DNA from: Glandiceps talaboti
Taxonomy: Eukaryota > Hemichordata > Enteropneusta > Spengelidae
NCBI RefSeq assembly: GCF_964340395.1
Contig: NC_135555.1
Coordinates: 15,415,246 to 15,479,245 of the forward strand
Reading direction: 5' to 3'
DNA length: 64,000 bases
Of this stretch, positions 13,301-28,300 are shown piece after piece. Under the pieces are notes generated by a model. The model saw only the letters and a list, made by a program, of their open reading frames with translations, searched no databases and was not told the origin of the DNA. The position numbers and the translations under genes are program-made. Every line of letters begins with the position of its first letter. Within the stretch, counting starts at the first letter, position 1.

Positions 13301-16300
13301 TCTTTGTTGACATTGACGGCAATTTGAAAATCCTAGACACTGAAACCAGGCACTTTGAATTCATTAAACAGACATCATGACTTATCACAACATTTTTTTT
13401 TATTAGTAGTGTATTAAAGTATTAAAATCATAAACTTCTGGGTAGAAATTTATAAATCTGCTTTTCGAACGAAAGTTTCATTCACATGCAAACTATATTC
13501 CTTTGTTTCTGTCTCAGGTTGTCTAGTGATCTCGCCAAAGTAACATTCAATTTACTGTATATGACAATATACGTTACATATCAAAAGTTTCTTACTGTGT
13601 TTCTAGTCTGATTTTCTCATCAATTGTCTCATCTTTCAGTCTATTGGCACTGTAGTAGGCAGCACTGGCTCTGCTTAGTTCAACCTTAGCACTCTCTAAC
13701 AATGCCTTCAGTTCTGTTTCCCTGTAAGTGCAAACATCAAGTCAGTTGCTGCTATGTGGATGTGTATGTTTTATTGAAAATGGCTCACAACACTGCTGCC
13801 CAATTCATCAACAAAACAAGTTGGTCACATCACAACAATCCTAAAACAACTGCAGTGGTATTATAAAGTTAAATGATTAAATTCATTCTGAAATACAAAG
13901 ATGAAGGCATCGGTATGGATAGAGTGGTGACTGGCTTCAAATCTGTATGTTGGTGGTTTGATCAATGCCTGGAGTTACTTACTGATTGTTTTGAATGGCT
14001 ACATTCTGTGGACAAGATTTGAACTACATGTAGTATCATTGTGCCCCAGTCAACCCAGCTCTATAATAACCACTCAAATACCAATAAATGATGCATGTTC
14101 ATAATAGATCAAGTTTAGTACATGTATTATAAGAGCACAGATCTTACCTTTCCTCTGCTTGATCCCTGTCAAATTCACTGTCATACTTCAAACGCTTGTA
14201 ATTTGCTGCAAGAACTTCCTTCTCTGTAGTCAACCTGTCAATTTCCATCAGTTGAGTCTGGACAGGAAGAACAATATCAAGCAATTAATCAAAACTGGGA
14301 GATGTGACTGTTCAGATTTAGTTTTGAAGGTTTAGCATAAGTAGAAGAAAAGTTAGTTTGTGTCAAAATCAAAACCATGTATTATAATCTGACCATGCAA
14401 ATTTATCCCTGACTTACTTCAAAACAAGTTGTATAAATGATTAAGTCATATCCATTTTTCCCGATGTCTCCACGCCATACAATCTGGTACAAATTCCATA
14501 TTATGTAAACAATTCATTCAGGTAAAATTTAAACCACATTTTGCAATGAGTTTAGTTACAGGCAGCTATACAATAGAGAATGATGTATTGATGTCAGATG
14601 TCTTTTTCTGATCATATTATTTTAACTCTAAGACTTTGTTCATAGATTTTATACATCCTGCCCAGCAGCTTACTTTTGTGTGATCATTGTGAAATAGCTT
14701 CTACGGATTTCATAATCAGTAAAAACCATTATAGTCTATCTTATCATTGCCCATGATATTAAAATTCCACCTACCTTCAGCATATGAATTTCTTCATTTT
14801 TCTCCTTCCTCGTGTTTTCAAACTCTTCAAAGATTTCTGTCATCTTGGTTTGATCAGTTTTCAATGTAAGCATAGTTAAGGAATTATAAACAACTTCTTT
14901 TTTTTCTACTCATGAATCTGGCCATATCATGAGAAATACCGATATGGTCTAACAACAACTAAAGAAATCAAAATGTCTCTCATTTACAGCTGTTAATAGT
15001 CATATATTCGTACAAATTGAAAAAGACTTGCAAAGGGAACTCAGCTTGGGCGTTCAATAAATACAGAAGTTATGACAACAATCATACATCATGGAGTCAT
15101 GATGGTTGATTGATTAAAGTTGAGAGCATGTTGCTGACACGAACATCACCTTTGATATTGTTTTTGAATGGTCAAGGTCCTAGGTCCTAACACACCATTT
15201 GAACCATCACTGTACACAAGTCAACCGAAGTATATAATGGGAACCTTATAAAACAGAGATTGATAGAATCAGCAGGGATGTCTGCTCCCAATGGAGTTTT
15301 GTGAATTTCAAATGTGTGACTGTCTCATTAAACTACGAGTCCAATGCTCCATGCAATTCTACAAACCAGTATTACCACACTAAGATCTGTCACCACTCTA
15401 GGCACTTTCATTGTTAGTGTATTTTTTCTTCTATCGTCAACTTGTCACACTTCCTTTGTTGGTATATATACATAGGGAGGATCAAGCTAGGTGTTCACAG
15501 AATCTTAAATAAAAAACTTGATAAAATAAAAGCACTTGGCTTTTGTCTGCAGGAAGGTGCTAACTCAGCGCATCTCAGCATAGCATTGCCAGAGGGTCTC
15601 TTTGAACTCCCAGCATTCTGCAAATCACTCATTCACTGTATTGCTAACATGGAGTTTCTTCAACTAGAAAGAACTCTCTCCAACTAGTATTTTGCAAACT
15701 ACTGCATTACTGAAAAGGATATTGAATAATTTCACTCCTCTGTTCCTCTATTGTGGTTAACAATTCAAAATTCTGTGTTTCCACGACAACAGTTGAAGTA
15801 TTGGCCTCGGCTTCTTTAAGTCTTTCCTCATAGTCAGTTTGTAAGGTCTCTAGTTCTTCCTTTAACTTCTTCACCTGTACATGTACAGACAGATTTTGTT
15901 CAAAATATTAACATTTCTTACTCAAGTGGAAATATGAAACCTTTACTACATAGTGATGATACGTTATCTTTGGTATATTATGCATAATTGTCAGGTACTT
16001 TATTTATTTCACATATCAATCTTCTGCATACATAATTATAATTCTCCAAAGTTTTTCATCATCCAACTGGAAAATGCTTGTGAGCCTTCTGGTTTTTGAC
16101 TCATTTTTGACCCCAAGTGTCAAAGCCCTATCTACCATTCATATTTTCCTCAGATCAAAAAAAGAAATATGTTAGGTAATACTATTTTTTATCCCTTAAA
16201 AAATGTAGTCCAAATATTGAGTGTATAGTGATTAGTATGGCTGTCACTTGCAATCTTCAATTTGAACAGACAGTCTGCAAGTCAGTTATAGTTATGTATT

Positions 16301-19300
16301 ATTTCCTTCTACCTGTTCCTTCAGTTGACTAGCTTCTACTCAGTTCTAGAGAACTATTATCTCGTTCAGTTTGTGTTGTCTGCAATACATCTTACCTGTT
16401 CTTTTAGTTGCCTAGCTTTTACTACTATCTCCTTCAGTTTGCGTTGTCTGTATTACATCTTACCTGTTCTTCCAGTTGCCTAGTTTCTAAAGAACTATCT
16501 CGTTCACTTTGTGTTGTCTGTAATACATCTTACCTGTTCTTTCAGTTGCCTAGCTTCTAAAGAACTACTAATACTATCTCCTTCAGTTTGTGTTATCTGT
16601 AATACATCTTACCTGTTCTTTCAGTTGCCTAGCTTCTAAAGAACTACTAATACTATCTCCTTCAGTTTGTGTTATCTGTAATACATCTTACCTGTTCTTT
16701 CAGTTGCCTAACTTCTAAAGAACTACTAATACTATCTCCTTCAGTTTGTGTTGTCTGTAATACATCTTTCCTGTTCTTTCAGTTGCCTAGCTTCTAAAGA
16801 ACTACTAATACTATCTCCTTCAGTTTGTGTTGTCTGCAATACATCTTACCTGTTCTTTCAGTTGCCTAGCTTCTACTACTATCTCCTTCAGTTTGTATTG
16901 TCTGTAATACATCTTACCTGTTCCTTCAGTTGACTAGCTTCTAAAGAACTACTATCTCTTTCAGTTTGTGTTGTCTGTAGTACTTCAGCCTGTGCATGTA
17001 ACTCTGCTGTTAGACTCTGACATTGTTCTATTGTCTCCTCTAGTTCATCATTCATTAAGTCCAACTGCATAGTGGAAAGAGATGAAAGGTTTGGTTGGAA
17101 TGTGTAGAGTAGTGAATACAATAGCTGACTAAATGGATAATTAGATAGTGTGCAATCACTGAATACATTATTCTACTGACTCCCATGATGCAATAGCCCA
17201 TAGAAAAGATACTCTATAAAGGCACAAGATCATCTTGATGTTTCTATGAAACCACAAGTAATTTGTATATGTAGGTGATGTAAAATCATGAAATGACTCT
17301 CCAGAATCCATGCTTTATCATGTCAATGTTTCCAGGAGTGGTGTTCACCTTTTAATGTTCTCTATTGTACATTCAAGAAACTAGTGACGTTACAGTGCAC
17401 CTATAGTTTTGAGAAAGATGACATCCATGACTTTATATAGGCCAAGGAAGAACTCAGATAGGTATGAAAGCATAGAACATGATTTTTGGACATGTGATAC
17501 AAGGTGGAATGTCTATTAAATTTAGTGAATGACATATGACCAGTGTGCTATCTAATCATGCTACAGCAAGCCAATTTGTTATGCTACTGACTACTGGCAT
17601 GCTATTTCATGTGACACACCAAAAGTTGTTGGTCTCTATTATGTGGCAATGGAAAATAAATCCTAGTTCTTATCATTTCAACCCACATCAGTTGTTTTCC
17701 TTTTATTACAGAGCACACTGTACACAACAATTACTGACCTCTACATTATGTTTAGCAGCCTGTGATTGTTGAGACTCTGTCTTCTTCTGAATTTCTTCTT
17801 GTAGAGTTTGAGTTAGTGATGTAATTTCTTCATTGGTCTGTTGTAATGATTCAGAATGACTTATGGCATCTTCTAGGTCACTGCTTAGACTAGATATACA
17901 GTCATCCTTAGCAATAATGGATGCCCTCAACTCTTGCACTGTGGTCATCAGCTTAGACATGGCTTCCTGCAGAGTAAAAATATGACAATAGATATGCAAA
18001 TGATTCTATGCACACTTAAACTCTGTGGTACTAGCCAGTACTAACATCATATTAACTTTTCATTTTCCAATGCAAACAATTTAGAAAGCAGCTTTCATCC
18101 ATCTTTTACTTCAGTCTGCTGATGAAGTGTAAATGACAAAAGCTTCAGATACAGCTTTCTAAAACGGTTTGTGTAAATTATGTTAGTTATGCAAATGATG
18201 TAATTAATATGTAAAATATGCTAATGAACACATGTATGAAGTTAACATGTTCCATTCAAAAGTTAAAACAGTGTCTCCCCTACAACGTCACACTCGTTTC
18301 TAATTACCATTCCAAAGTAACTGTATTTTACTCTCCTAAAACACTTTAGTAAACATGTACCAATCTAATTCTTTCAACCAAATGCTTGTCAAGATCGATA
18401 CACTCCACTTCAAGTTTTAATTATCATGCAAATTAAGCTCATCAATATGGATATTTATGTCAAGTTGACTTTGCAGACTGTGAAACGAAAGTGTAAAATC
18501 AGGGAATTTTAATATGAAATTCTTGTGTAAAGATAAATAATTTGTTTGTTTCCAAGAAGTGAAAGGTGGCAAATATTTTAAAATATGACACGACAATATC
18601 TTTGCTTTTAATGTTACATTCAGTCTCAATCTGCTATTACGCCCTCTAGTGGCAGCAAGTGAACAAGGCGCTAGAGGTTCTTATCAAAAGTTTTTGGTAA
18701 TGCTTTCATATTTGCAGTTTTGTGATATTCAAAACATAATAAATTTGTGTTCCTGGTTTTTCCTAACCCCACCGCAGCTAGCCTGACCCCATGTCTGACC
18801 TCTGACTTAGTATAAATTACAATACCTTGTCCTCAGCTGCTCTCTTTTGTTGTGTCGTAATAGTGCCATTAGCCATCTCTAACTCAGTCTGTGTTTTCAA
18901 CATCTCATCTCTCTGAAAAACAAAAAACATCAATGAATCTACAAGGCATGTATGATTGCATTTTTTTTAGTAACTACACAACACTTGGATAATTAGATAA
19001 CAGTATCCTGAATAACATTTAGACATTCTCCGCTGGAAAACCTGGAAAGGTTACACCACACTTACCATCCTTAACAACAAAAACACTGACTACTTTACTT
19101 ACCAATTGTTCACACTGAGAAAGCAGATCAATATTCTTTGTTTTCAGTTGACTGTTATCCTCTAAAGCCTTTAATAATTCCTTCTCTTTGTCTTCTTGTT
19201 TTAACTGAGCTTCCAAAGCTGTTGTCTTCTGGGTTTCTGTTTCCAGTTTCTCAAGCAATAGCTGAAAACATTACAATTTATTATAGCAATAAATATATTA

Positions 19301-22300
19301 CTGGACACCAGAACAATATTCTGAGAGGTTTTCGTCATAGATTCATGAATTCCTTCTTACTTGGTATGAATTCCTAAAATGTTATCTTCCTAATATTACA
19401 CATTTTTTCAACTACATTTCATATTTAACCAAATGTTACAATGTTATGGCATTTAATTTTAAACACTGCAAAGAACCACCTCTCACTCCAAATACTTGAG
19501 ACTGAAGTATTGTAATAATTCCTCTTTTTTCCAAACCCCTATTCCCAAATTCCACCAGTCTTGAGGACGACATTAATTTATTCGTTCTGTCCAAATGTAA
19601 CAATAAAACATTATACTTACCATATTTATTATACTTAGGCCTAATAAAAAAAATTGTGTGGTTCCGATTACGCTCAATTTTAGAATAGGTGGGGTAGGTA
19701 GATTTTTTAGTTTATTTCATTATTATTATTTTTTTCATGTGTGAGTGTCTAGTTCAGGTTTTCTATTGTTTTCCAAATGGTCTTTGTGTTGTTTATTTGC
19801 TATCAGATGTACAGCCATTACAGATTGGAAGAACAGTTTTAGAGTGCCTTTTTAAGTTAATGTCAGTTTCCGTACCCATTATTTCTCGTGAGACTTCACA
19901 ATTTTTGCGATTTTATTATTTTTATCATTTTTGTCTCGAATACATAAAAAAGTTAAGGGTCAGCAGTAAAAAAACTATGTGGAGTCAGGTAACCGGAACC
20001 AAACAATTAATTTTTTTAGACCTTACTTATCATTTTAATTTGGTTGATTGACTGGGTGAACAAGTCTTGTTGGTTGAAAAGACTAGTTGACTGATTGATT
20101 GATTGATTGATTGATTGACTGACTAACTGACTAACTGACTAATTGATTAATTGATTGAATGATTAATTGATTAGAAAACAGTCTACACTCCTACCTGCAT
20201 TTCTTGTTCAAGTTGTTTGACATGTTCATTTTCTTTCTTCAGTTGTGATTTCATGTCGTCTAGTTGTGTCTCTATCAACTCTTTTTCCATCTCTGATGTC
20301 TGGTAGTCATTTTGACATCGATCACTCTCCTCTCTCAAGTCATCAAGTTGCTGTTGCAGGTCAAAGGTCACCGTTTCCAGTCTCACTACCTTGGCATCTA
20401 AGGCTGCTTTCTCTTCACTGTGTACTGTTACCATGGCAACATCTTTCTGTTTTGCTTCCAGTAGCTGTTTGTCTGCCGAGTTGAGTAACAGTCTCAGGTC
20501 CTCAGCTTCACTCTTCAACACTGCAACACAAAACAATGGGTAAATGCATGAGATTCCTTTGATAAGAGTGTGGTGATCAAAATCTCATTCACATTTGCAG
20601 TCTCGGTTACCCAGACTCCCCTGCTGGAGGGTTCAAGACCACCCAAACAACAGTCTGGGGAAACCGTGTTTCAACTACCCTGCCCTGGGAGTTTCACTGT
20701 ACATTTCTTCCAAGTCATAAAAAAACCGGGCTTATTTGTTGTAATTTAGATGTATCACTCCCTTGAGAAGTGACGACGTGTCGAGAAAGTACCTAAATTG
20801 CTTAGTCTAAAATGTTGGACATGGAGTATTCCCCAGCATGCACTGCTCCTGGGGGCATACCAGCTTAAATGGTATATGCTCAACTTATGATGGTTTTGAT
20901 GGGTAATTTCTGCAGTAGTCTATGTCCTGAAAAAGGCAGAACTTAAAACTAGTATTCAGGCAAATCTATCAAACGATTCAAACGATTCAAACGATTACAG
21001 TAGTATAAATAGACTAAAAAGTTGGGGAACCCTATAACCTATGATGTATACAATCAGCTGCACTAACAAGACCAGAAGATGACTTTCAATGCCACAAGTT
21101 ATGCAATAACATTAATTAACATTACATTGCAATAAAAGTTTCATGTAGGTTTTCATGGAAATTTTTTCACCCAAGTGAAGCTAACTCGACCTCACATGAT
21201 GCCTAACCTTTGACCCAAGAGTCAGCTAAGCATGAATAGCAATACATTTGAAATAACAGCATAATGTTATTACAGCTATTTTGTTCAAATAAAATACTGT
21301 TTAAAAAAAATAAATTGGCTTTCATTGATTTTTAAGGAAAAATTTGCTACACTAAGTGATTTAATTTACCGTCATGATCCATTGTCAGTGCTTCCAGTTG
21401 TGCAGTCAGTCGAGAGATTTGATTGGTCAATTCTTGCTCCTTGGTTGCCCAATCAGACCGATTGGACTGTAGCATCTGTAATGAGAGAAAGTGCTTGGTC
21501 AATATCATTAATCATAGATATAGATGTACAATAAATGAAAACATTTTTTTGGCCAACAGCCCTGCTCTTATTGTATTGAAAAAAGTTGTGAAATTAATCA
21601 TTTGCTAACTTATATGAAAAAAAAAGGTAACCAAAACCAAAAAATTTTGTTTAGGCCTAAGTGACAGACATTGCTGTTAAATCTAGATGCCTTTTTTGCA
21701 TGACATGTCTATGTCTTTGAGCACTAGAAGACAGCAGAGTACTTCAGCTGAAAAATTAGTCTAGTTCTTATACAGTATCGCTACAACCATGGACGTATAC
21801 GTCCATGCTACGACTCACAGTACAGTCTAGTCCCTGACCAAAGGTGTTAATTATGGTTCAACCTCATGATGAACGAAGCGCTAAAAGCGCTCGTCAAAAT
21901 TAATAACAGGCTGTTGTCACCGCTCATTAAATATTCATTTGGTACAGCTGTTTTTGACGATGTCCTATGTCCAACCAGGACTCCACAGCCAGTTCTGTTA
22001 AACTAAATCACGTGGGGATGCAACAATATAATCATGTTTATATGAACGCTGTACACGTAGGAGGCAGCACAGGAATGTGTGCTGATATAGGGAATTTTAC
22101 CAGACTGGGTTTGCATTAGAAACCAGTCTGGTCATCCAGACTACTGAAAAATATACATGCATTAGGTAAATTATTTAATATTCTCTGGAGTTTGGAACTA
22201 CTACAATTAAGATTATGTACATGTATACACATGCATTACATCTCCCCATTTATCTCCCAATTCCATGCAGGAAATCAAAGAAAATTAGTGAAATGAATAA

Positions 22301-25300
22301 TTACAGAGCAAGAGACTTACCTCATTCAATTGTTGGTTTTGATGTTCAAGTTTACACTGTTCTTGTTTCAACTTCAGACTACTGGATTGTTGTTGTTGGA
22401 GGTCTTCAAACATACTATTGTATTTCTCCTGTTAAGATGGAATCAATCAATCAATCAATCAATCAATGTCATAAATCAATAGAAATCATCTTGAATAATC
22501 AAGGCATTATGACTAGAATATCTATCTCAAATGCCTTAAAGGAAAGCCACTGAAACTCATGGGTAAGCAGTTGCTATGGTCATTGTCATGGGTAAATAGT
22601 TGCGATGGGCATTGTCATATGTATTCTGCTGATTTTGTCTCTCCAAGTCATATTTGTTTTGGCCTACAAAAGTTTCAAAATTCTGCTAACCTGGAATTTC
22701 TTCATTTCTTCAGTTAGTGCTTCACATCTTTGATCTGTCATCTCGGCTGGCATACCAACATCACCAATACCTTCCTCTCCGTCATCTTCGACATCACTCT
22801 GTCCTAGAGAAGTTGAGGTGTCTCCTTGACCACCAGATGATTTCACCACAATCATCCTGTTTCTCAAATTGTAGGCAGTTCTCTTGGGTGTTGTCATTGT
22901 CTGTATGAGGTAAATAATTCACAAGGTCACAACACTACCAGTAAGAGAAGTAACATCTATTATAGGGACTGTTTTTCTTCTAGATATTTCATTTTGCATG
23001 ATTGTGTGACCCTTGCTTTTTGTATGCACATATTTTCATAGATATCAAACAACCATACTAGTACTGTACAACTGCTGTATTGCTTTAATACAAGGTGTAA
23101 CTTTTTCATGAGTTTTCGGATATTGTGACAAGTTAAATAATAAAGCAATGTACATGTAAAGTAATAGACCTTTCCAAAATTTGCCATGGTGGTGCTCTAC
23201 TTCCTGTCTATGTGTATCTTGGGGGTATATATACATGTAGTAGAGGTTACTTAGTTAATCATAGGGCACTGCTGTTTTCCTTGATGTCTGAACAATACGA
23301 AAAACTAATTTACTGATTTACACTTCTACAGAATACAAGGAACAAAGCTCTTAAGAAACGGTATTATGAGGTGATGCGAAAAACTAATTTACTGATTTAC
23401 ACTTCTACAGAGTACCAAGGAACAAAGCTCTTAAGAATTGGTACTATGAGGTGACGATACCCCCAATTTGAGCGAAGGCACTGTATTCTCAATTTCCTGT
23501 TTGCAGTCTGGAATGGCCTATTCATATTTCCTTCATACTGTCCTGGGTCTAGCAAGGTCATGAAAATGGCCTAATATTAATTTGTTTGTCGGTGAAAGTT
23601 ATCATACCTTTATAGTTTCTGCATGGATGTCTTTCATGGCATCCATTTCCATCCTGTTTTTCACTTTGACACCTTCAAGGACTTTCTCTAATTCCGATAC
23701 TGTCTTATTTAGGGATGCATTTTCAGACTCCAGTTCAACCTGTTTCTGTCTGGCCACCTCTTCTTTCTCTGCTAACTCTTGTTTCGTCTGAGTGAAAGAT
23801 TACATAAGATCAAAATGAAACAAAAGTATAGTCTTTTTTGTCTATATTTGATAACATCGCAGGAGATACTTCTGAAAATTTTAAAAATATCTCATGGATT
23901 TTTGGCAGAAAAGACAAAGAGATGAAGTACACATTTACTTTCATGCAAATTATTCATGTACATGTACATATAGAAAGACACTGATGAATCAATTTCAGTG
24001 ATGAAAGTAATGTACAAGCAACACCGAAGTAAAGCTCTTTCTCTGTGCTACACTCATTTTTTATCATTCATATCATTCAGTGTAAAAGTATACTGTTTCA
24101 ATCGGTTTATTTACAAGCCTAGCATGTGGCCTTTGTAATGTGGTAAATTAGCAAATGAAACAGTATACCTTTACACTTGATATGGATGCTTTTAAAAGAT
24201 AGTGGTACATGTACATACAAAAAATGCTTTACGTCTTTGTTGTTATGGCTTGTAAAAACACATGCATGTAACTTTTCAAAACTTGTAAAAAAAAAATCCC
24301 TTATTTCCTCCCATGTATATAGGATGTGTAGAAAATAAATCAATAAAAGGCACTTGTCAAATCATGCAGACCAATAACCTAATATACATGAAGACTCCTT
24401 GTCCTGTTCAGGGAGAATGTACAAATTACAAGCAGGTCCATTTCCCTCTGCTGGGAGAACAGACATTACAAAGAGACCTCAGCACACATAAAATAATGTC
24501 ACAAAGTACAAATCAATACTTACTGATTCCAATGCTTGCTGTAGTTGTTGTATCTGTGCTTTGTATCTCTCTAGAGTTGCATTAGACACTTTGTCAGCAG
24601 GCTGGGGAGTACCACTAGGCGTCACGCAACCAGATCTATCTGGTACTGTATAGGAAAGAAAGAAGTTTAATAAATGAGCTAGTCCCAAATATATACTTAA
24701 TAGTGACACATACAATTTCATTTCTTAACAGTTGAAAATATTGGGACGGTAATTTGGTATATTGAAACTAAAAAAGATGGCTAAACAAATGATTTTGAAA
24801 GAAGCGGGCTGATTGGTTGAAGAAATCTTTCAATATCCTTGAGATTCAAACAAGATTTTCTATTACACAGGGTCAAATGTGGGAAGGCGGTGATCATCCT
24901 GAACAAAACAAACGACACAAAACAATAGTCTAGCTGTTAGACCTCAGGTGTTCTTCCGATACAAAACAACACACGACCGAACATTGCTATCGAGGATGAC
25001 ACATCTGAAGTCTAGCAAAAGTCATCTCAGCAGTTCAGGGATATAAATAACTGCCAATCACAGAACCGCATTGATGACAAGCACAAACAGAGGACAATAA
25101 CACATTTTTTCATGCATATTCAGTTTAAGGACGGCTTGTAAAAAGAATGACAACGTCTACACACTTATCAAACTAATAAGACGGTAGTTAGTAGTTTGTT
25201 ATTAGTAGCAGTTTGGTATAGAGGACATGAGTTATTGAAGACATTAACATATACACATGTATACATGTATACATTTGTATGCATACACGGCCCAACCCAT

Positions 25301-28300
25301 GGCCATATGTCATCTTAATGGAATGTCAAGTCTGAAAATGACATTAGCTAGATGTTCGGGCAAGCCCTCACTGCGAACTTCGTTCACTTATCGTATCAGA
25401 AGAAAGCCTGAACATCTAGCAGCAAGACTAACAAATCAATGGAAATAGAGGTAAATAAAGATATTTAGCTGCTTTCACCCCATCAGATTTTAATCAGATT
25501 GGGGTGGAAGCTGAGATAAAAGACTAATCCCTGAATATTTTACCTTCATTGTCAGTGACAAGATCTTTGTATTGTTTTTCTAGTTGTAATACCCGTTCTT
25601 CATCATACACCATAGCACTGCGTATGGACTCCAGTTGTTTAAGTCTCTTGATTTCTATCCTTAAGTTTTGATTTTCCATGGCATACTTGGCGACACCAGG
25701 ATGGTGCTCGATCTTCCCCTGTAGTTCCTTGATTTCTTTCTTGAGATTATCCTAGTCATGAAGAAATGCACAACAATGACATTGACAATATTGGTCTGAT
25801 GAAAATAAAATAATGGTCTCACTTATTACTAGCACAATTAAATCTCATGTTACACGTACAAATTGGAAAAGAGGAGTACAGTGTGCCCTCTAATGATAGC
25901 CAAATTTTGTTGTTGTGAGTCAAAATGATAAAAACTAGTATTTCTTGTGAGTCACCACATAGTAAGAGATAGGGGAACACCAAATTTAGTGCATCACTAG
26001 AAATTGTGTGCATCAGTGGCGCGTCAAATTGGCTTAGAGGGCACACTGGAGGAGTATCAAGTAGCAAATCTACCCTAAATTCTCTAGTCATATTACTAAG
26101 TTCGACGATCAATATTGTACAAAACATATTCAGTTTTACTTGCTTTTACACAATGTCATGTTTTGTATTTTGATATTGTGACACTAAAATGTCGAAAGAA
26201 TTCTCTATGAATCAAATTCAAAATATAAGATTACAGTCAAAATGTTGTTTGCAGCTAAACATTTGTTTACTTACAATAATGATATCTTTGGTATCAGCTG
26301 GTGCTAGTTCATTCTTCTGCACCTTCTCCAGTTGTATAATTGTGTTTTCACGGAATTTTATAATCATCTTGGAAGACTGCAGAAATCGTTCCTTCTTATC
26401 ACAATGTTCTTCTAGTCTTGCAACTCGATCCAACAAACTTCTCCGATCGGATTCCAGCTGTTCCCTAAAATACATGGCATCCAGGAACTGTTTTTTCCAG
26501 ACCCTTGAGTTACTGCTACCTTGGAGTCCAGCAGGAATGACGTCACCGTTCATCTGTAGTGGGACAACAGCACCGGAGTGGAATTTGGATAATGCATCTT
26601 TCAGTCTTTTAATTTCGGCTTGTAGGTGCATGACATTACCGTGTGTGTCCTCGTTAATTTTAGCCTTGTTCTTGATCATCTTAGCTCTTCGGGCAAAGTG
26701 AAGGGTGGATAAACTTTCACCAAAACACCGGACACCAGGATGAACACATGCTATGATGTATGTCTTGGCATTACCACCTAGGGCATCCTGAAGAAAAAAA
26801 AAATGATGCAAGGAAAGCAATCACTCTTTTATCAATAAGGGATTTTACGACTTGTTGCAGATCTCACGAGATATGCAAAGCTTTCACTGTGGCCATGTGC
26901 GATGCTGTTGAAAACAACAGAGTTGCTAAACGTTTGACACTTTCAGCTTGACCACCCTCAAGTAGTTGCTATGGAATGCACTGGCTCACACAGGATCTCA
27001 TGAGATCTACTACAAAACAAAAAATGGATTATTTGATGTGTACATTCTGAGGTGTGTATAGGTGATGACACACTCAAATGTTCCATTTACCTGGTGATTT
27101 AGTGGTGGATGGAAACACACACACCAGGGCTTGAAATTAGCAGTACCCCAGGGTACTAAAATATGGTATCGTGACGTCCAAATTTTTTGAGGTGGTAGCA
27201 GTTGTTAGATTCAAGGAAATCCTTAGAAGCCGTACTTGAAGCAGTTCACAGGTTAAATCTGACTACCATACTACATGTAGAACTTAAATTCTAAGCCCGA
27301 GTCATATGTGTTAAATTTTTTTGCATGTAAGTGACTAGAATACTATATCAACCATATTAAATTTGAGTTACAGTCAAAATCACATCAGATGACCCCAACT
27401 AAAATAAGTTGTCCTCTTCCTGCTTTTTCAATACAAGAAGCTAAATTAGAAATCTTACCATAAAAAAATGAAGTTCTAGTGAAATGTTGCAGGACAAATA
27501 TACATAATTTTTAATTTATTTATTTCTATTGACGACTGTTAGCAGGCCACCCCTACCCCCATCCTCATCTGTAATACTAGTATACATTTTATTTTCATTG
27601 AAAACTATTAGTATAACCCCCCCCCCCTCCACCTGTACTACCCCTACCCTCATTTGCAATCCTACTAGTATGGAATTGAGAGAGACTACTTACCCTGAGT
27701 AGAAAACTAAGTTTGGAGTCTCTGTACGGCACATGTCTGTTCTTACCATGTGCTATATCCACCAATGCCATGATAACATTACCCAAAGCAGACAGTGATC
27801 TGTTAATACTGCCAGCTTCCTTAAGTCTAACACCATGTGTGTTTGTATCTTTCTGTCTCTCACTACCAGCCAAGTCAACCAAACTCAGCTGTGATACTTT
27901 GATGTTGGACACACCTGCTTTCTTCTCCTGTTGTCAAAAAAAAAAAAAAAAAAAAAAAGCAGACGTTCATTCACTATGAACTCATAAATTGTGTCAAATT
28001 TGAACTGACAAGTACTTTACATGCAAATCACCTTTTCAGTACAATGTTCAAAAATGTTACTTTCATTTCATTTTGAACAAACTGAATGTCCCTTCTTCTA
28101 AAACACTTATAGAAAACATTGTTCATAACAAGATTTCTATGCCAATCACTTACAGTAAATTCTGTTCAATAAAACACTGTAAACATTCAAGCATGGTTGT
28201 CTTTGTTCATAATTTTCTACGCTAGAAAAAGATATTTCCTTTGCAGAGCAGAATGAATTCCAGACTATAAAGTAACATTTTTATCAATACCATATACCAA

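Noticed and set aside
16311-16985. Regular array considered as a CRISPR or satellite
   Set aside because: The units are contiguous with no spacers, derive from a KIF15 exon end, and the genome is animal.
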